Positions 34,401 to 42,466 of a stretch of DNA of 64,000 bases are shown piece after piece. This DNA is from JAQGMV01 sp963828715. GTDB taxonomy: Bacteria > Pseudomonadota > Gammaproteobacteria > Burkholderiales > SG8-41. How positions within the stretch are numbered: the stretch's first letter is position 1; each line of letters starts with the position of its first letter. The stretch covers positions 248,001 to 312,000 of the forward strand of contig CAWHFX010000009.1 of assembly GCA_963828715.1 (NCBI GenBank). The letters are read 5' to 3'. The translations under genes and the position numbers were made by a program. The notes beneath the pieces are model-generated. The model searched no databases. It had not been told where the DNA came from and saw nothing but the letters and a program-made list of their open reading frames with translations.

Positions 34401-34519
34401 GCGGCACGGCCCGAGCCTGCAGGCGAGCGCCCCGGATCTAAGGAAGGTTACGGAGGGAAACCTTGGTTTCTCTCTGTTCCGTAGGGCGGCGAGGCCCGAG
34501 CCTTCAGGCGAGCGCCGCC
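34401..34519. repeat. Dispersed repeat family 2, copy 1 (inverted orientation)
   Basis: Contains AAGGTTACGGAGGGAAACC, TCTCTGTTCCGTAGGGCGGC and AGGCCCGAGCCTTCAGGCG; this is the reverse complement of copies at 39552-39634 and 55879-55986, with a second partial unit at its left end. It lies between convergent genes. Confidence 0.7.
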
Positions 34520-34524
34520 TACTG

Positions 34525-35268
34525 TCACTGCAGATACTTCCCGAACCAGCCGAACACGCGCTTCCAGCCGTCCAGTGCCGCATGCACGCGATACTGCTCA
34601 CGATCGACGGCAAAGAACGCGTGGCCGGCGTTCTCGTACGTGTGGAACTCGTACGTCTTGCCGTGTTTCTTCAGCGCTTCCTCCGTTTTCTTGGCATCTT
34701 CGGGTGAAGGACGTTTATCTTCGATACCGAAGAGACCGAGGATCGGGCACTGCATGTCCTTCGTCAGATCGATGGGCGCGACCGGCTGCTGCGGCGTGAT
34801 TTCCTGGGGTTTCTGCGCGACACCACCGCCATAGCACGATACGACCGCATCGACGCCCTCGAGCGTGCAGCCCGCGAGGTATGCCTGGCGCCCACCTGAA
34901 CAGTATCCGATCACGCCGATCTTGCCGTTCAGGTACGGCAGCTCGCGCAGACGATCGATCGCCGCCTGCACGTCGCCCATCGTCCGTTCGTCAGGCATGC
35001 CGCCTTTCTCGCGGATGCTCGCACTGTTCGCCTCCGGCGTCGCTTTGCCTTCGCGATAGTGAAGGTTCGGCAGAATCGCGACATACCCGTGATGCGCGAA
35101 ACGCCGCGCAATCTCCTTGTTGGACGCGTCCCAGCCCGGCATGTGATGGATTACGACGACACCGGGGAACGGGCCGGCGCCGAGCGGCCGCGCCATGTAG
35201 GCGTCGATCGGGTCGCCCTTGTGTCCTCGCAGATTGACGGTCTCGGCGAATTGGGATTCGTAAGGCAT
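34525..35268 (-). CDS. Dienelactone hydrolase family protein
   Basis: A 247-aa alpha/beta hydrolase. Core features: GPFPGVVVIHHMPGWD, the cysteine nucleophile in GVIGYCSGGRQAYLAG, the acid region GLFGIEDKRPSPED and the late histidine in ENAGHAFFAVDR. An additional VSCYGGGVAQ stretch follows the elbow. A GGAGAGACGC site precedes ATG 35268. It is distantly related to the dienelactone hydrolase at 1929-2600 but differs in the nucleophile elbow (CSGG versus CWGG). No obvious operon partner. Confidence 0.9.
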   Translation of the reverse strand: MPYESQFAETVNLRGHKGDPIDAYMARPLGAGPFPGVVVIHHMPGWDASNKEIARRFAHHGYVAILPNLHYREGKATPEANSASIREKGGMPDERTMGDVQAAIDRLRELPYLNGKIGVIGYCSGGRQAYLAGCTLEGVDAVVSCYGGGVAQKPQEITPQQPVAPIDLTKDMQCPILGLFGIEDKRPSPEDAKKTEEALKKHGKTYEFHTYENAGHAFFAVDREQYRVHAALDGWKRVFGWFGKYLQ

Positions 35269-35378
35269 GCGTCTCTCCTTCCTTGGTTTGGTGCGCGGGG
35301 ATTGAAGATTGTAGTCCGAGGTGCCAGGATCGCAGCCACTGCTTCCGATCGCGATGCCGACCGGCTTACCGGAGCGCG

Positions 35379-35918
35379 CTAGCTGCGAGCTTCGTCCACG
35401 GGCGCCGCCGGGAAGCTCACGCTACCCAGACGCGCGAGCGCATCGCCCGTGACGCGCTGCACCGTCCAGTCGCTCATGGCCACCGCGCCGAGCAAGCGAT
35501 AAAAATCGATGGCGCGTGTGTTCCAGTCGAGCACCGACCACTCGAAGCGGCCGCAATTGCGATCGACTGCGGTTTTCGCGACGAACTGGATCAGCGCGCG
35601 CCCGATGCCGTTGCGACGCGCATGGGGACGCACGTACAGGTCTTCGAGATAAAGACCCGCGCGTCCAACGAACGTCGAGAAGTTGTGAAAATAAACGGCG
35701 AACGCGACCGCTTCACCGGCCTTCTCGGCGAGCACGACTTCTGCCACACGACGCGCTCCGAAGAGTTCATCGGCGAGCGTCTGCTCGTCGGCCTTGACCT
35801 GATCGATCAAACGTTCGAACTCCGCGAGCTCGCGGATCAACGTGAGTAGTACCGGAACGTCTTCGCGCGCCGCGAAACGGAAGGTGACGCCGGGAACCGG
35901 CGTGATGAAGCGGTGCAT
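35379..35918 (-). CDS. GNAT family N-acetyltransferase
   Basis: A 179-aa GNAT acetyltransferase: FRFAAREDVPVLLTLIRELAEFE (alpha1/alpha2), YFHNFSTFVGRAGLYLEDLYV and the acetyl-CoA-binding RPHARRNGIGRALI (Q/R-x-x-G-x-G/A loop as RRNGIG), then WSVLDWNTRAIDFYRLLGA. The FHNFSTF..GLYLEDLYV pattern is that of the diamine/thialysine acetyltransferase (SAT-like) group. ATG 35918 is preferred over a TTG three codons upstream. It begins 5 bp after the stop of the Bug gene at 35924 and is the last gene of that operon. Confidence 0.9.
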   Translation of the reverse strand: MHRFITPVPGVTFRFAAREDVPVLLTLIRELAEFERLIDQVKADEQTLADELFGARRVAEVVLAEKAGEAVAFAVYFHNFSTFVGRAGLYLEDLYVRPHARRNGIGRALIQFVAKTAVDRNCGRFEWSVLDWNTRAIDFYRLLGAVAMSDWTVQRVTGDALARLGSVSFPAAPVDEARS

Positions 35919-35923
35919 GACGT

Positions 35924-36889
35924 TCAATCCACTTTGACGCCGGCGATCTTGATGATCTTCGCATTGAGCTCGTACTCGCGCTTAATGAGCGCCGCAAATT
36001 CGGCGGGCGTGCCGGCGCCCACCTCCGCGCCTTGCGCCTCCAGTCTCGAACGTACTTCGGGCGACTGAACCGCCTTGCTCACGGTCTCACGCAGTCGCGC
36101 AAGGATCGGCGCCGGCGTCTTTGCCGGGGCCAGCAGTCCGAGCCAGCTCGACGATTCGAATTTCGGCACGCCTGCTTCGTCGATCGTGGGTACGTTCGGC
36201 AGAAGCGCGGAACGCTTCAGCGACGCAACACCGAGCGCCTGAAGCCGTCCGGCTTTGATATGCGAAAGCACCGGTGCGATGGAGTTCATCGTCACATTCA
36301 CGCGTCCACCGACGAGATCGGTCACTGCCTGCGGTGCGCCTTTGTAAGGCACGTGAGTGAAGTCGACGCCGGCCGCGTACTTGAACTGCTCCATCGCAAG
36401 ATGGTTCGCAGTGCCATTGCCAGCCGACGAGTAAAGCAACTTGCCGGGCTCCGCTTTGGCCAGGGCGATCAGCTCCTTCACACTTTTCACCGGCACAGAA
36501 GGATGCGTGAGCAGGAGGAACGGCCCGCTGGCGACCATCCCGATCGGCGCGAAGTCCTTCAGCGTGTCGTATGGCACGTCCCTCGACAAGTGCGGCACGA
36601 TCGTGAGCGCACCGGGACTGGTAAGAAACAACGTATACCCGTCAGGGGCGGCGCGCGCCGCCAGCTCCGCCGCGATGCGTCCGCCTGCGCCGCCGCGATT
36701 GTCGATCACGAGAGGCTGCCCGAGGACTTCTGCCATGGCCGGCGTGACTGAGCGTGCGAGCACGTCGGGTGTGCCGCCGCCCGGCACGGGCACGATCACT
36801 CGGATCGGTCTATCCGGATAGTTCTGTGCAAGAGCAGGCGACGTGATGCCGGCAACGACGGTCGCGATCGCGATCGCAAAATGCTTCAA
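35924..36889 (-). CDS. Bug/TctC-family substrate-binding protein
   Basis: A 321-aa exported binding protein. Signal peptide MKHFAIAIATVVAGITSPALAQ, then YPDRPIRVIVPVPGGGTPD, LVIDNRGGAGGRIA and AAPDGYTLFL. It follows the racemase-like gene (36932-37732) by 42 bp and precedes the GNAT gene, within a minus-strand operon that starts with another Bug gene at 38730. Two different Bug genes in one operon is notable. Confidence 0.92.
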   Translation of the reverse strand: MKHFAIAIATVVAGITSPALAQNYPDRPIRVIVPVPGGGTPDVLARSVTPAMAEVLGQPLVIDNRGGAGGRIAAELAARAAPDGYTLFLTSPGALTIVPHLSRDVPYDTLKDFAPIGMVASGPFLLLTHPSVPVKSVKELIALAKAEPGKLLYSSAGNGTANHLAMEQFKYAAGVDFTHVPYKGAPQAVTDLVGGRVNVTMNSIAPVLSHIKAGRLQALGVASLKRSALLPNVPTIDEAGVPKFESSSWLGLLAPAKTPAPILARLRETVSKAVQSPEVRSRLEAQGAEVGAGTPAEFAALIKREYELNAKIIKIAGVKVD

Positions 36890-36931
36890 CTCATTCTCCT
36901 CATTCGTTCGATATCAGTCCGCGCGAAACGC

Positions 36932-37732
36932 TCATGATTTCGGGGCGGGATACACATCCGGTCCGTAGTGTTCGCGTATGCGGGTCAGGAAGTCGCCTGC
37001 CGGTGCGGAATACGTCAAACGTTTGCTCGTGAAGCGTCCCGTCAGCGCGTGCAGCCTGACCGCCATCTCGCCCATTTTGACGAGCTCCATGACACCGCTC
37101 ACGACCGGGGCATCGTGCAGTTCGAACAGGCCGGCTTCGACGATGAACACACCCACTTCGCCCCCTGCCGGGATGAGCACTTCCGCACCCTTCGCGAGCA
37201 ACTTCTCTCCTGCCGCCGTAAAGTTCGCGATCACATCGCGGCGACGCCCGTCGTCCCTGAACGCTTTCCGGAGCTCGAGAGGAGACGTCTCCAGAACCTC
37301 GATGCCCGCAAGCTTGCTGCGCAAGCCGTAGCGCTCGACGTTCTCCATGAGCCGCGGAACCCAGCGCTCGGCGATCGCGACGAGGCCGAAGCTCGCGCCC
37401 ATGATCGACGCCATGTGAAGGGTCGTTTCGGAAAGTCCGAGCACCGGGATGTTCAGGAGCTCGCGCGCTTCGCGCAATCCGGCATCCGTGATGTTTCCGA
37501 TCAGGAACGCGTGGTAGCCGGACTTCTCCGCCTCCAGCGCGTTGTATATCACTTCGCGCGTGTCGTGATACTCGAGAAAGCGGAAGTGCGCGCCGATACC
37601 TGCCGCTTCGTTCAGGCCCTGCACGTGAACCGTCGTCCCGGGTTCGGCCGCCTGCGCGATGACTTTCTTCAGGTCTGCGCCGTAATCGATGGTCTGCGCC
37701 TGACGCGCGAGACTTTGATACCACAGCTTCAT
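36932..37732 (-). CDS. Asp/Glu/hydantoin racemase-like protein lacking both catalytic cysteines
   Basis: A 266-aa protein of the Asp/Glu/hydantoin racemase superfamily by overall pattern: N-terminal MKLWYQSLARQAQ, mid-region AFLIGNITDAGLREAREL, IPVLGLSETTLHMASIMG, and a second-half EVLIPAGGEVGVFIVEAG. In active racemases the first and third of these carry cysteines (G-C-F-x-D-P-G-L and G-C-x-G); here they are GNITDAGL and PAGGEVG, so the two-cysteine mechanism is absent. Its start overlaps the stop of the preceding Bug gene (ATGA at 37729-37732), so translation is coupled. The substrate is likely the Bug ligand or a derivative. Confidence 0.8.
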   Translation of the reverse strand: MKLWYQSLARQAQTIDYGADLKKVIAQAAEPGTTVHVQGLNEAAGIGAHFRFLEYHDTREVIYNALEAEKSGYHAFLIGNITDAGLREARELLNIPVLGLSETTLHMASIMGASFGLVAIAERWVPRLMENVERYGLRSKLAGIEVLETSPLELRKAFRDDGRRRDVIANFTAAGEKLLAKGAEVLIPAGGEVGVFIVEAGLFELHDAPVVSGVMELVKMGEMAVRLHALTGRFTSKRLTYSAPAGDFLTRIREHYGPDVYPAPKS

Positions 37733-38730
37733 GCGCCCTCTCCCCGCCCACCCTGCTCCGTGAGCCCGATGCGCCGCGCGATATCCGTGAATGATTTGAT
37801 CTGCTCGCGAATGATAGCGTCGTGTTCCTGCGGCGTGGTGGGCGCGATGGTGTATGCCATGTCCTGCAGCTTCGTCTTGACGTCGGGTTGCTCGAGAATG
37901 CGCGCGACGTCGGCACTGATCTGAGTGCGAATCGGCAGCGGTGTTCCGGCCGGCGCCATGATCGAATGCGAGCCGTCCCTGCCGAAGCCCGGATAGAGCT
38001 CCGCGATCGCCGGCACATCGGGCAGAAGCGGCGTGCGCTGCGGCGTGCTCACGGCAAGCGCAAGCAGCCGGCCATCCTTGATGAGCGGCATTGCGGAACC
38101 CAGGCCGACGAGACAGTACTGGACGCGGCCGCCGAGCACTTCGAGGATCGCGTCGGGCGTTCCTTTGAAGCCCACATGCGTGCCCTTGATGCCGGTTGCG
38201 AAATTGAAGCGTTCGGCACCGATATGCGTGCTGCTTCCGCCCCCGCCCGAGCTGAACAGAAGCTTGCCCGGTTTCGACTGCGCAAGTGCGACGAACTCCT
38301 TCAGTGACTTCACACCGAGCGCCGGGTTCACCAGCAGCGCACTGGTGCTGTAGCCGATCTGCGTCACGCCGGCAAAGTCCTTGACGGGATCGTACGGCAG
38401 CCCCTTCGGACGCAGCGCGGCGCCGATCGCAAACTGGGCGGATATGAGAAGAAGCGTGTGGCCGTCCGGTGTCGCGTGCGCAACCGTGGCCGCCTGCACC
38501 GTGCCCGCGCCACCGGTTCGATTCTCGATCAGCACCGGTCTGCCCCAGCGTTCGGCGAGCCTGGGCGCGAGCGTTCGCGCCAGTATGTCGCTCGGGCTGC
38601 CGAATGCGCCGGAGACGAGTCGGACAGGTTTCGTCGGGAATGTCGGCTGGTTCTGCGCTCCGAAGGCGGGCACAGCAAGGATGAGCACCGCGGTGACGGC
38701 AAATAATCTCATGCAACGCTTGTTATTCAT
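37729..38730 (-). CDS. Bug/TctC-family substrate-binding protein
   Basis: A 333-aa exported binding protein. Signal peptide MNNKRCMRLFAVTAVLILAV to AFGAQ, then FPTKPVRLVSGAFGSPSD, where the usual VPFxPGG loop is replaced by SGAFGSPSD, followed by VLIENRTGGAGTVQ and ATPDGHTLLL. An AGGAG site precedes ATG 38730. It is the first gene of the minus-strand operon Bug - racemase-like - Bug - GNAT, overlapping the next gene by ATGA, and is divergent from 38882 with an inverted-repeat operator in the gap. Confidence 0.92.
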   Translation of the reverse strand: MNNKRCMRLFAVTAVLILAVPAFGAQNQPTFPTKPVRLVSGAFGSPSDILARTLAPRLAERWGRPVLIENRTGGAGTVQAATVAHATPDGHTLLLISAQFAIGAALRPKGLPYDPVKDFAGVTQIGYSTSALLVNPALGVKSLKEFVALAQSKPGKLLFSSGGGGSSTHIGAERFNFATGIKGTHVGFKGTPDAILEVLGGRVQYCLVGLGSAMPLIKDGRLLALAVSTPQRTPLLPDVPAIAELYPGFGRDGSHSIMAPAGTPLPIRTQISADVARILEQPDVKTKLQDMAYTIAPTTPQEHDAIIREQIKSFTDIARRIGLTEQGGRGEGA

Positions 38731-38813
38731 TCGCGCTCCTCGAAGGAGGACGAGAGTGTAGAGGGAGGTTCCTTACTTTTGCCACTGCAGCGAAACTGCC
38801 TCAAACTAAGAGC

Positions 38814-38853
38814 CCCTAACATAATGTCGTGCGTGCGTGCCATTATGTTAGGG
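38814..38853. promoter_or_regulatory. Long inverted-repeat operator with mirrored -10-like boxes
   Basis: Perfect 13-bp arms CCCTAACATAATG and CATTATGTTAGGG separated by 14 bp (TCGTGCGTGCGTGC), centred in the 151-bp gap between the divergent Bug operon (38730) and the gene at 38882. Each arm holds CATAAT read outward-symmetrically on its own strand, a five-of-six match to a -10 box. It is probably the operator of a dimeric regulator that controls both directions. Confidence 0.65.
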
Positions 38854-38881
38854 ACTCTGTTCCCCAGAAAAGGAGATTGCC

Positions 38882-39517
38882 TTGGATAGTCACGATCAGT
38901 CCGGCGCGCCGCAGTCGGCGCAAGTCACCTTCAACGTTGCCGCCGAGCGCATGCCGCCGCTCACGGACGAGAAGATGTCGCCCGATCAGAAGAAAGCCGC
39001 CGCCGAGCTCGTCGCCGGTCCACGCGGAGAAGTCAAAGGGCCGTTCGTGTCACTGATCCGCAGTCCCGAATTCATGCGCCGCGTGCAGAAGGTGGGTGAG
39101 TACATTCGTTTTGTCTGCCCGATCGACAAACGGCTGAACGAATTCGCGGCGATCATCGCGGCCCGCCACTGGAATCAGCAATTTGAATGGTGGGCGCATT
39201 ACCGGCAGGCGCTCGAAGCCGGGCTCGACCGCAAGATCGCAGACGCAGTCGCTGAAGGCCGTCGCCCGACGGGCATGGCTGAAGACGAGGAAATCGTCTA
39301 CGACCTGCTCACCGAAGTGCTGCAAAACAAGGGCGCGAGCGAGACGACCTACGCCCGCGCGGTAGCCAGATTCGGCGAAGGGGGCCTGATCGACATCATC
39401 GGCATCGCGGGCTACTACGCACTGCTCGCGATGATCATGAACGTGACTCGCACGGCCGTCCCCGAGGGGTCGCCGCTGCCGCTCGCGCCCCTGCCGATCC
39501 GGATGACCGCTGCCTGA
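38882..39517 (+). CDS. Carboxymuconolactone decarboxylase family protein
   Basis: A 211-aa all-helical protein of the carboxymuconolactone decarboxylase/AhpD superfamily: AAELVAGPRGEVKGPFVSLIRSPEF, VGEYIRFVCPIDKRLNEFAAIIAARHW, EWWAHYRQALEAGL and LIDIIGIAGYYALLAMIMN. It lacks the AhpD CxxC pair, so it is not a thiol peroxidase partner and is more likely decarboxylase-like. Start is TTG 38882, six bases after AAAAGGAG; the next ATG is 23 codons in and would cut conserved sequence. It is divergent from the Bug/racemase-like operon and probably shares its operator. Confidence 0.85.
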   Translation: MDSHDQSGAPQSAQVTFNVAAERMPPLTDEKMSPDQKKAAAELVAGPRGEVKGPFVSLIRSPEFMRRVQKVGEYIRFVCPIDKRLNEFAAIIAARHWNQQFEWWAHYRQALEAGLDRKIADAVAEGRRPTGMAEDEEIVYDLLTEVLQNKGASETTYARAVARFGEGGLIDIIGIAGYYALLAMIMNVTRTAVPEGSPLPLAPLPIRMTAA

Positions 39518-39551
39518 CAGGGAGACCCGGGCCACATCTTTGCTTGACAGG

Positions 39552-39634
39552 AGGCGGCGCTCGCCTTCGACTCGGGCCTCGCCGCCTTACGGAACAGAGG
39601 GCAACCCAGGTTTCCCTCCGTAACCTCCTTTCCT
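39552..39634. repeat. Dispersed repeat family 2, copy 2
   Basis: GGAGGCGGCGCTCGCCTTCG start, then GGGCCTCGCCGCC, TTACGGAACAGAGG and TTTCCCTCCGTAACCTCCTT. Same unit as 55879-55986 and, inverted, 34401-34519. It lies between two plus-strand genes. Confidence 0.7.
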
Positions 39635-39682
39635 TTTGTCGCGTGTCGGATGTTGAGCTCGACACGCCGCCAGGAGATGCCG

Positions 39683-40003
39683 ATGTATATCGCCCGGTTT
39701 TCCTACTCTGTCCTGCCGATCAATCGCGAGCGCGCCATCGAGTTCATCCAGCGTGAGGTCGAGGCCGCACAGCGCAAACAGCTCCACGCGCGGCTGCTCA
39801 TCCCGCTCACGCGGGGTGTCGGCGGCGCAGCGTTGCAGTTCGAGGTCGAGTTGCCGAGCCTGGACGAATTCGAGCGATTTCGCGAGCGCGGTATCGAGTC
39901 GGGTACCGAAACCGGAGACTGGATGCACGCATTCAGCGAAATACTCACCGCGCCGCCTGAAGTCGAGCTGCTTCGGGTCGCCGATACCGCGAAACAGCGC
40001 TGA
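39683..40003 (+). CDS. Small conserved protein, ferredoxin-like dimeric alpha/beta-barrel type
   Basis: A 106-aa cytoplasmic protein beginning MYIARFSYSVLPINRERAIEF. An AGGAG lies six bases before ATG 39683; an ATG two codons earlier is less well placed. The strand-helix-strand pattern (YIARFSYSV, ERAIEFIQREVEAA, LLIPLTRGVGGAALQFEVEL, LDEFERFRERG) resembles the dimeric alpha/beta-barrel (ABM/EthD/NIPSNAP-like) fold. It may be a small heme- or flavin-free monooxygenase or just a structural relative. Convergent with the hydrolase ending at 40024. Confidence 0.6.
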   Translation: MYIARFSYSVLPINRERAIEFIQREVEAAQRKQLHARLLIPLTRGVGGAALQFEVELPSLDEFERFRERGIESGTETGDWMHAFSEILTAPPEVELLRVADTAKQR

Positions 40004-40023
40004 GGCTGAGCCTGTCAACCAGT

Positions 40024-41193
40024 TCACGCCCCGCCAGCGTTGCCGCCCAGTCTGTCGGCCACCCAATCGGTGATGTAGTCCACCACGAGCGTGCTGTTGT
40101 CCGCACCGCAGTGCTCAGCGGCGCCGTCGGCGAGCTGGCAAATCTTCAACTCGCGGTCGGAACTGTTCACGGCGGCATCGTACGTGCGCTGCGCATGCCA
40201 GAGCGGCACTTGACGATCGTTCTCGCCGTGAATGACGAGGAGCGGACACGTAATCTTGTCGGCAACGCCTTCGAGCGTCATCTGCCGGACTATCTTCAAC
40301 GTCTCCTCGATGTCTTTTCCGCCGAACACCCAGTTCACGTGTTCGGCATAGCCCGGCACTGAAGGCTCGCCGCGCCCGCCGATACGATCCTCGACGCACT
40401 TCCCGTAATCGAAGATCGCGCCCCATGCGACGGCACATTTGAAGCGCTTCTCGAATGCCGCCGCACGCGGTGCGTAATATCCGCCGAGCGAGAGCGCGAC
40501 GATGCCGAGGCGTGACGTGTCGACGTCGCTCCGCGTCTCCAGATAATCCACGGCCGCACCCGCCGGCTTCTCGGTATCGGGTCCGCTCGTCAGCCCCAGC
40601 AGGCGCAGCGCACCGCCAACGCCCGGATGATCGACGATCAGGAGCGAGATGCCGCGGCGCCTGAACTCGTCTGCGATCGACGCGTAGATGATCTCTTTCG
40701 TCACGTCGAGGCCGTCGAAATGGACCACGCACGGCGTGCGGCCCGAGCCGGGTGCCTTCATGAAGAGCGCGGGCAGACGATGCTTTCCGTACGGCACCTC
40801 CACGTATTCGACCGGCTCCCTCCGGCATTTGACGCCGCGTTCGAAGATCTCGATGCCGCGCTTGTACGCTTCGAGGCGCCGCGGGTCCTTGTGGCTGGGC
40901 ATGCGCTCCGCGAGCAGGTAATAGAGACCCGCACGGATGTACTTGCGGCCGGCCGAGAGCGGATGTTTCGCTTCCTCGTCGGCCCGCCCGAGCCGCTCGA
41001 CACGCTCGGCGAGTTTCATCCAGCTCTCGAACCAGGCACGCTGCTGCGTCTGGTCGCCGTGGAGTGCCTTGATGCCTGCGATCTCGCGCAACGGCCGGCA
41101 CGCTTCGTCGATTTCAGAGATCTGTCCGCCGCGGTTGAGCGCGGACATGACTGCAAGGCTCCACGTGTAGTTGTTCGGAAAGTATTCGAACAT
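40024..41193 (-). CDS. Alpha/beta hydrolase (2,6-dihydroxypseudooxynicotine-hydrolase-like), paralogue
   Basis: A 389-aa paralogue of 558-1754. Same order: MFEYFPNNYTWSLAVMSALNRGGQ, helical N-terminal cap, CVVHFDGLDVTKEIIYA, nucleophile elbow VALSLGGYYAPRAAAFE, HGENDRQVP acid region and DGAAEHCGADN with the probable histidine. A GGAGAC site precedes ATG 41193. Having two diverged copies in one window, both beside Bug genes, suggests related substrates. It is divergent from the Bug/enolase-superfamily pair starting at 41466. Confidence 0.87.
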   Translation of the reverse strand: MFEYFPNNYTWSLAVMSALNRGGQISEIDEACRPLREIAGIKALHGDQTQQRAWFESWMKLAERVERLGRADEEAKHPLSAGRKYIRAGLYYLLAERMPSHKDPRRLEAYKRGIEIFERGVKCRREPVEYVEVPYGKHRLPALFMKAPGSGRTPCVVHFDGLDVTKEIIYASIADEFRRRGISLLIVDHPGVGGALRLLGLTSGPDTEKPAGAAVDYLETRSDVDTSRLGIVALSLGGYYAPRAAAFEKRFKCAVAWGAIFDYGKCVEDRIGGRGEPSVPGYAEHVNWVFGGKDIEETLKIVRQMTLEGVADKITCPLLVIHGENDRQVPLWHAQRTYDAAVNSSDRELKICQLADGAAEHCGADNSTLVVDYITDWVADRLGGNAGGA

Positions 41194-41465
41194 GTCTCCT
41201 CCATTAGAAATCGTCGGTCTCAGCGCGGAGAATGTGCTGGATCGCAGGCGAGAGCGCAACCTCGATGACGTGCACGCATTGCGCGCAGCTCAGAACGCGA
41301 CTTGCCTGCGTTCGTGCGGAGGCAATTTGTGTCTGGGAGCACGGGATCTGCCGCTCGCTTCTCGAGACAGCCTGTCGGCTCACCTATGGCGAACGCAGAA
41401 GCGCATTGACTCGTCCGACAAAACCGGGGCACATTCGGCGTCACAAAGCGGAGGAGGAGCACGGC

Positions 41466-42434
41466 ATGAAAAAGCTGGCGGCCGTTTGCGCGATCGCGTC
41501 TATCTCTGCGGCTTCTGGCGTCGGCGTGTATGCCCAGACGTACCCGACAAAGCCGCTGCGCTTCATCATACCGTTCCCGCCCGGAGGCGGCACCGATACG
41601 ATGGGGCGCATCATGGCGCCGAAGCTGTCGGAGGCGCTCGGGCAGCAGGTCATGATAGACAATCGGGGCGGCGCCGGCGCGACGATCGGAACCGAGATCG
41701 CGGCGAAATCGCCGCCGGACGGCTACACACTCCTTCTGATGACGGTGACGAACGCGGTCGGCATGAGTCTTTACCCGAATCTGAAATACGATCTGGTGCG
41801 TGACTTCGCGCCCGTAACGCGTGTCGCAACCACGCCGCACATCGTCGTCGTGCATCCTTCCGTGCCCGCGAGAACGATCAAGGAGCTCATCGCGCTCGCG
41901 AAAGCGCGTCCGGGCGCCCTCGTCTATTCATCGTCGGGATCGGGCTCCGTCTCGCATCTCGGCGGCGAATACTTCGGCTATCTCACCGGCACCAAGCTGC
42001 TGCACGTTCCCTACAAGGGTGGCGGACCGTCGGTCGCCGCGCTCCTCTCCGGAGAAGTCTCGGCGGCGTTTGCCACGATGCCGTCCGTGATCGCGTATGT
42101 GAAATCCGGGCGCGTGCGCGCGCTGGCGATCACCACCGCCCAGCGCTCGCCCTCGCTGCCGGATCTGGGAACGGTGATCGAGGCGGGTATTCCGAACTTC
42201 GACGTCGGATCGTGGTATGGCCTCTCGCTCCCCGCAGGTACGCCGAAGGACATCATTGCGCGCCTGCACGCCGAAACGGTCAAGCTGCTCGCTGCTGCGG
42301 ACGTCAAGCAACGGCTGGATGCGACCGGGTTCGAGCCGATTACAAGCACGCCCGAGCAGTACGGCGAGTTCGTGCGTGTCGAGGTCGAACGCTGGGCAGA
42401 AGTCGTGAAGATATCGGGTGCGAAGGCGGATTAA
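41466..42434 (+). CDS. Bug/TctC-family substrate-binding protein
   Basis: A 322-aa exported binding protein. Signal peptide MKKLAAVCAIASISAAS to VYAQ, then YPTKPLRFIIPFPPGGGTD, VMIDNRGGAGATIG and SPPDGYTLLL. A GGAGGAGG site precedes ATG 41466; the longer open frame upstream is not used. It is followed after 32 bp by the enolase-superfamily gene, so it probably supplies that enzyme's substrate, which would be a sugar acid or similar carboxylate. Confidence 0.92.
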   Translation: MKKLAAVCAIASISAASGVGVYAQTYPTKPLRFIIPFPPGGGTDTMGRIMAPKLSEALGQQVMIDNRGGAGATIGTEIAAKSPPDGYTLLLMTVTNAVGMSLYPNLKYDLVRDFAPVTRVATTPHIVVVHPSVPARTIKELIALAKARPGALVYSSSGSGSVSHLGGEYFGYLTGTKLLHVPYKGGGPSVAALLSGEVSAAFATMPSVIAYVKSGRVRALAITTAQRSPSLPDLGTVIEAGIPNFDVGSWYGLSLPAGTPKDIIARLHAETVKLLAAADVKQRLDATGFEPITSTPEQYGEFVRVEVERWAEVVKISGAKAD

Positions 42435-42466
42435 CGAAGATCGATCACCAGCACTTCGGAGGAACC

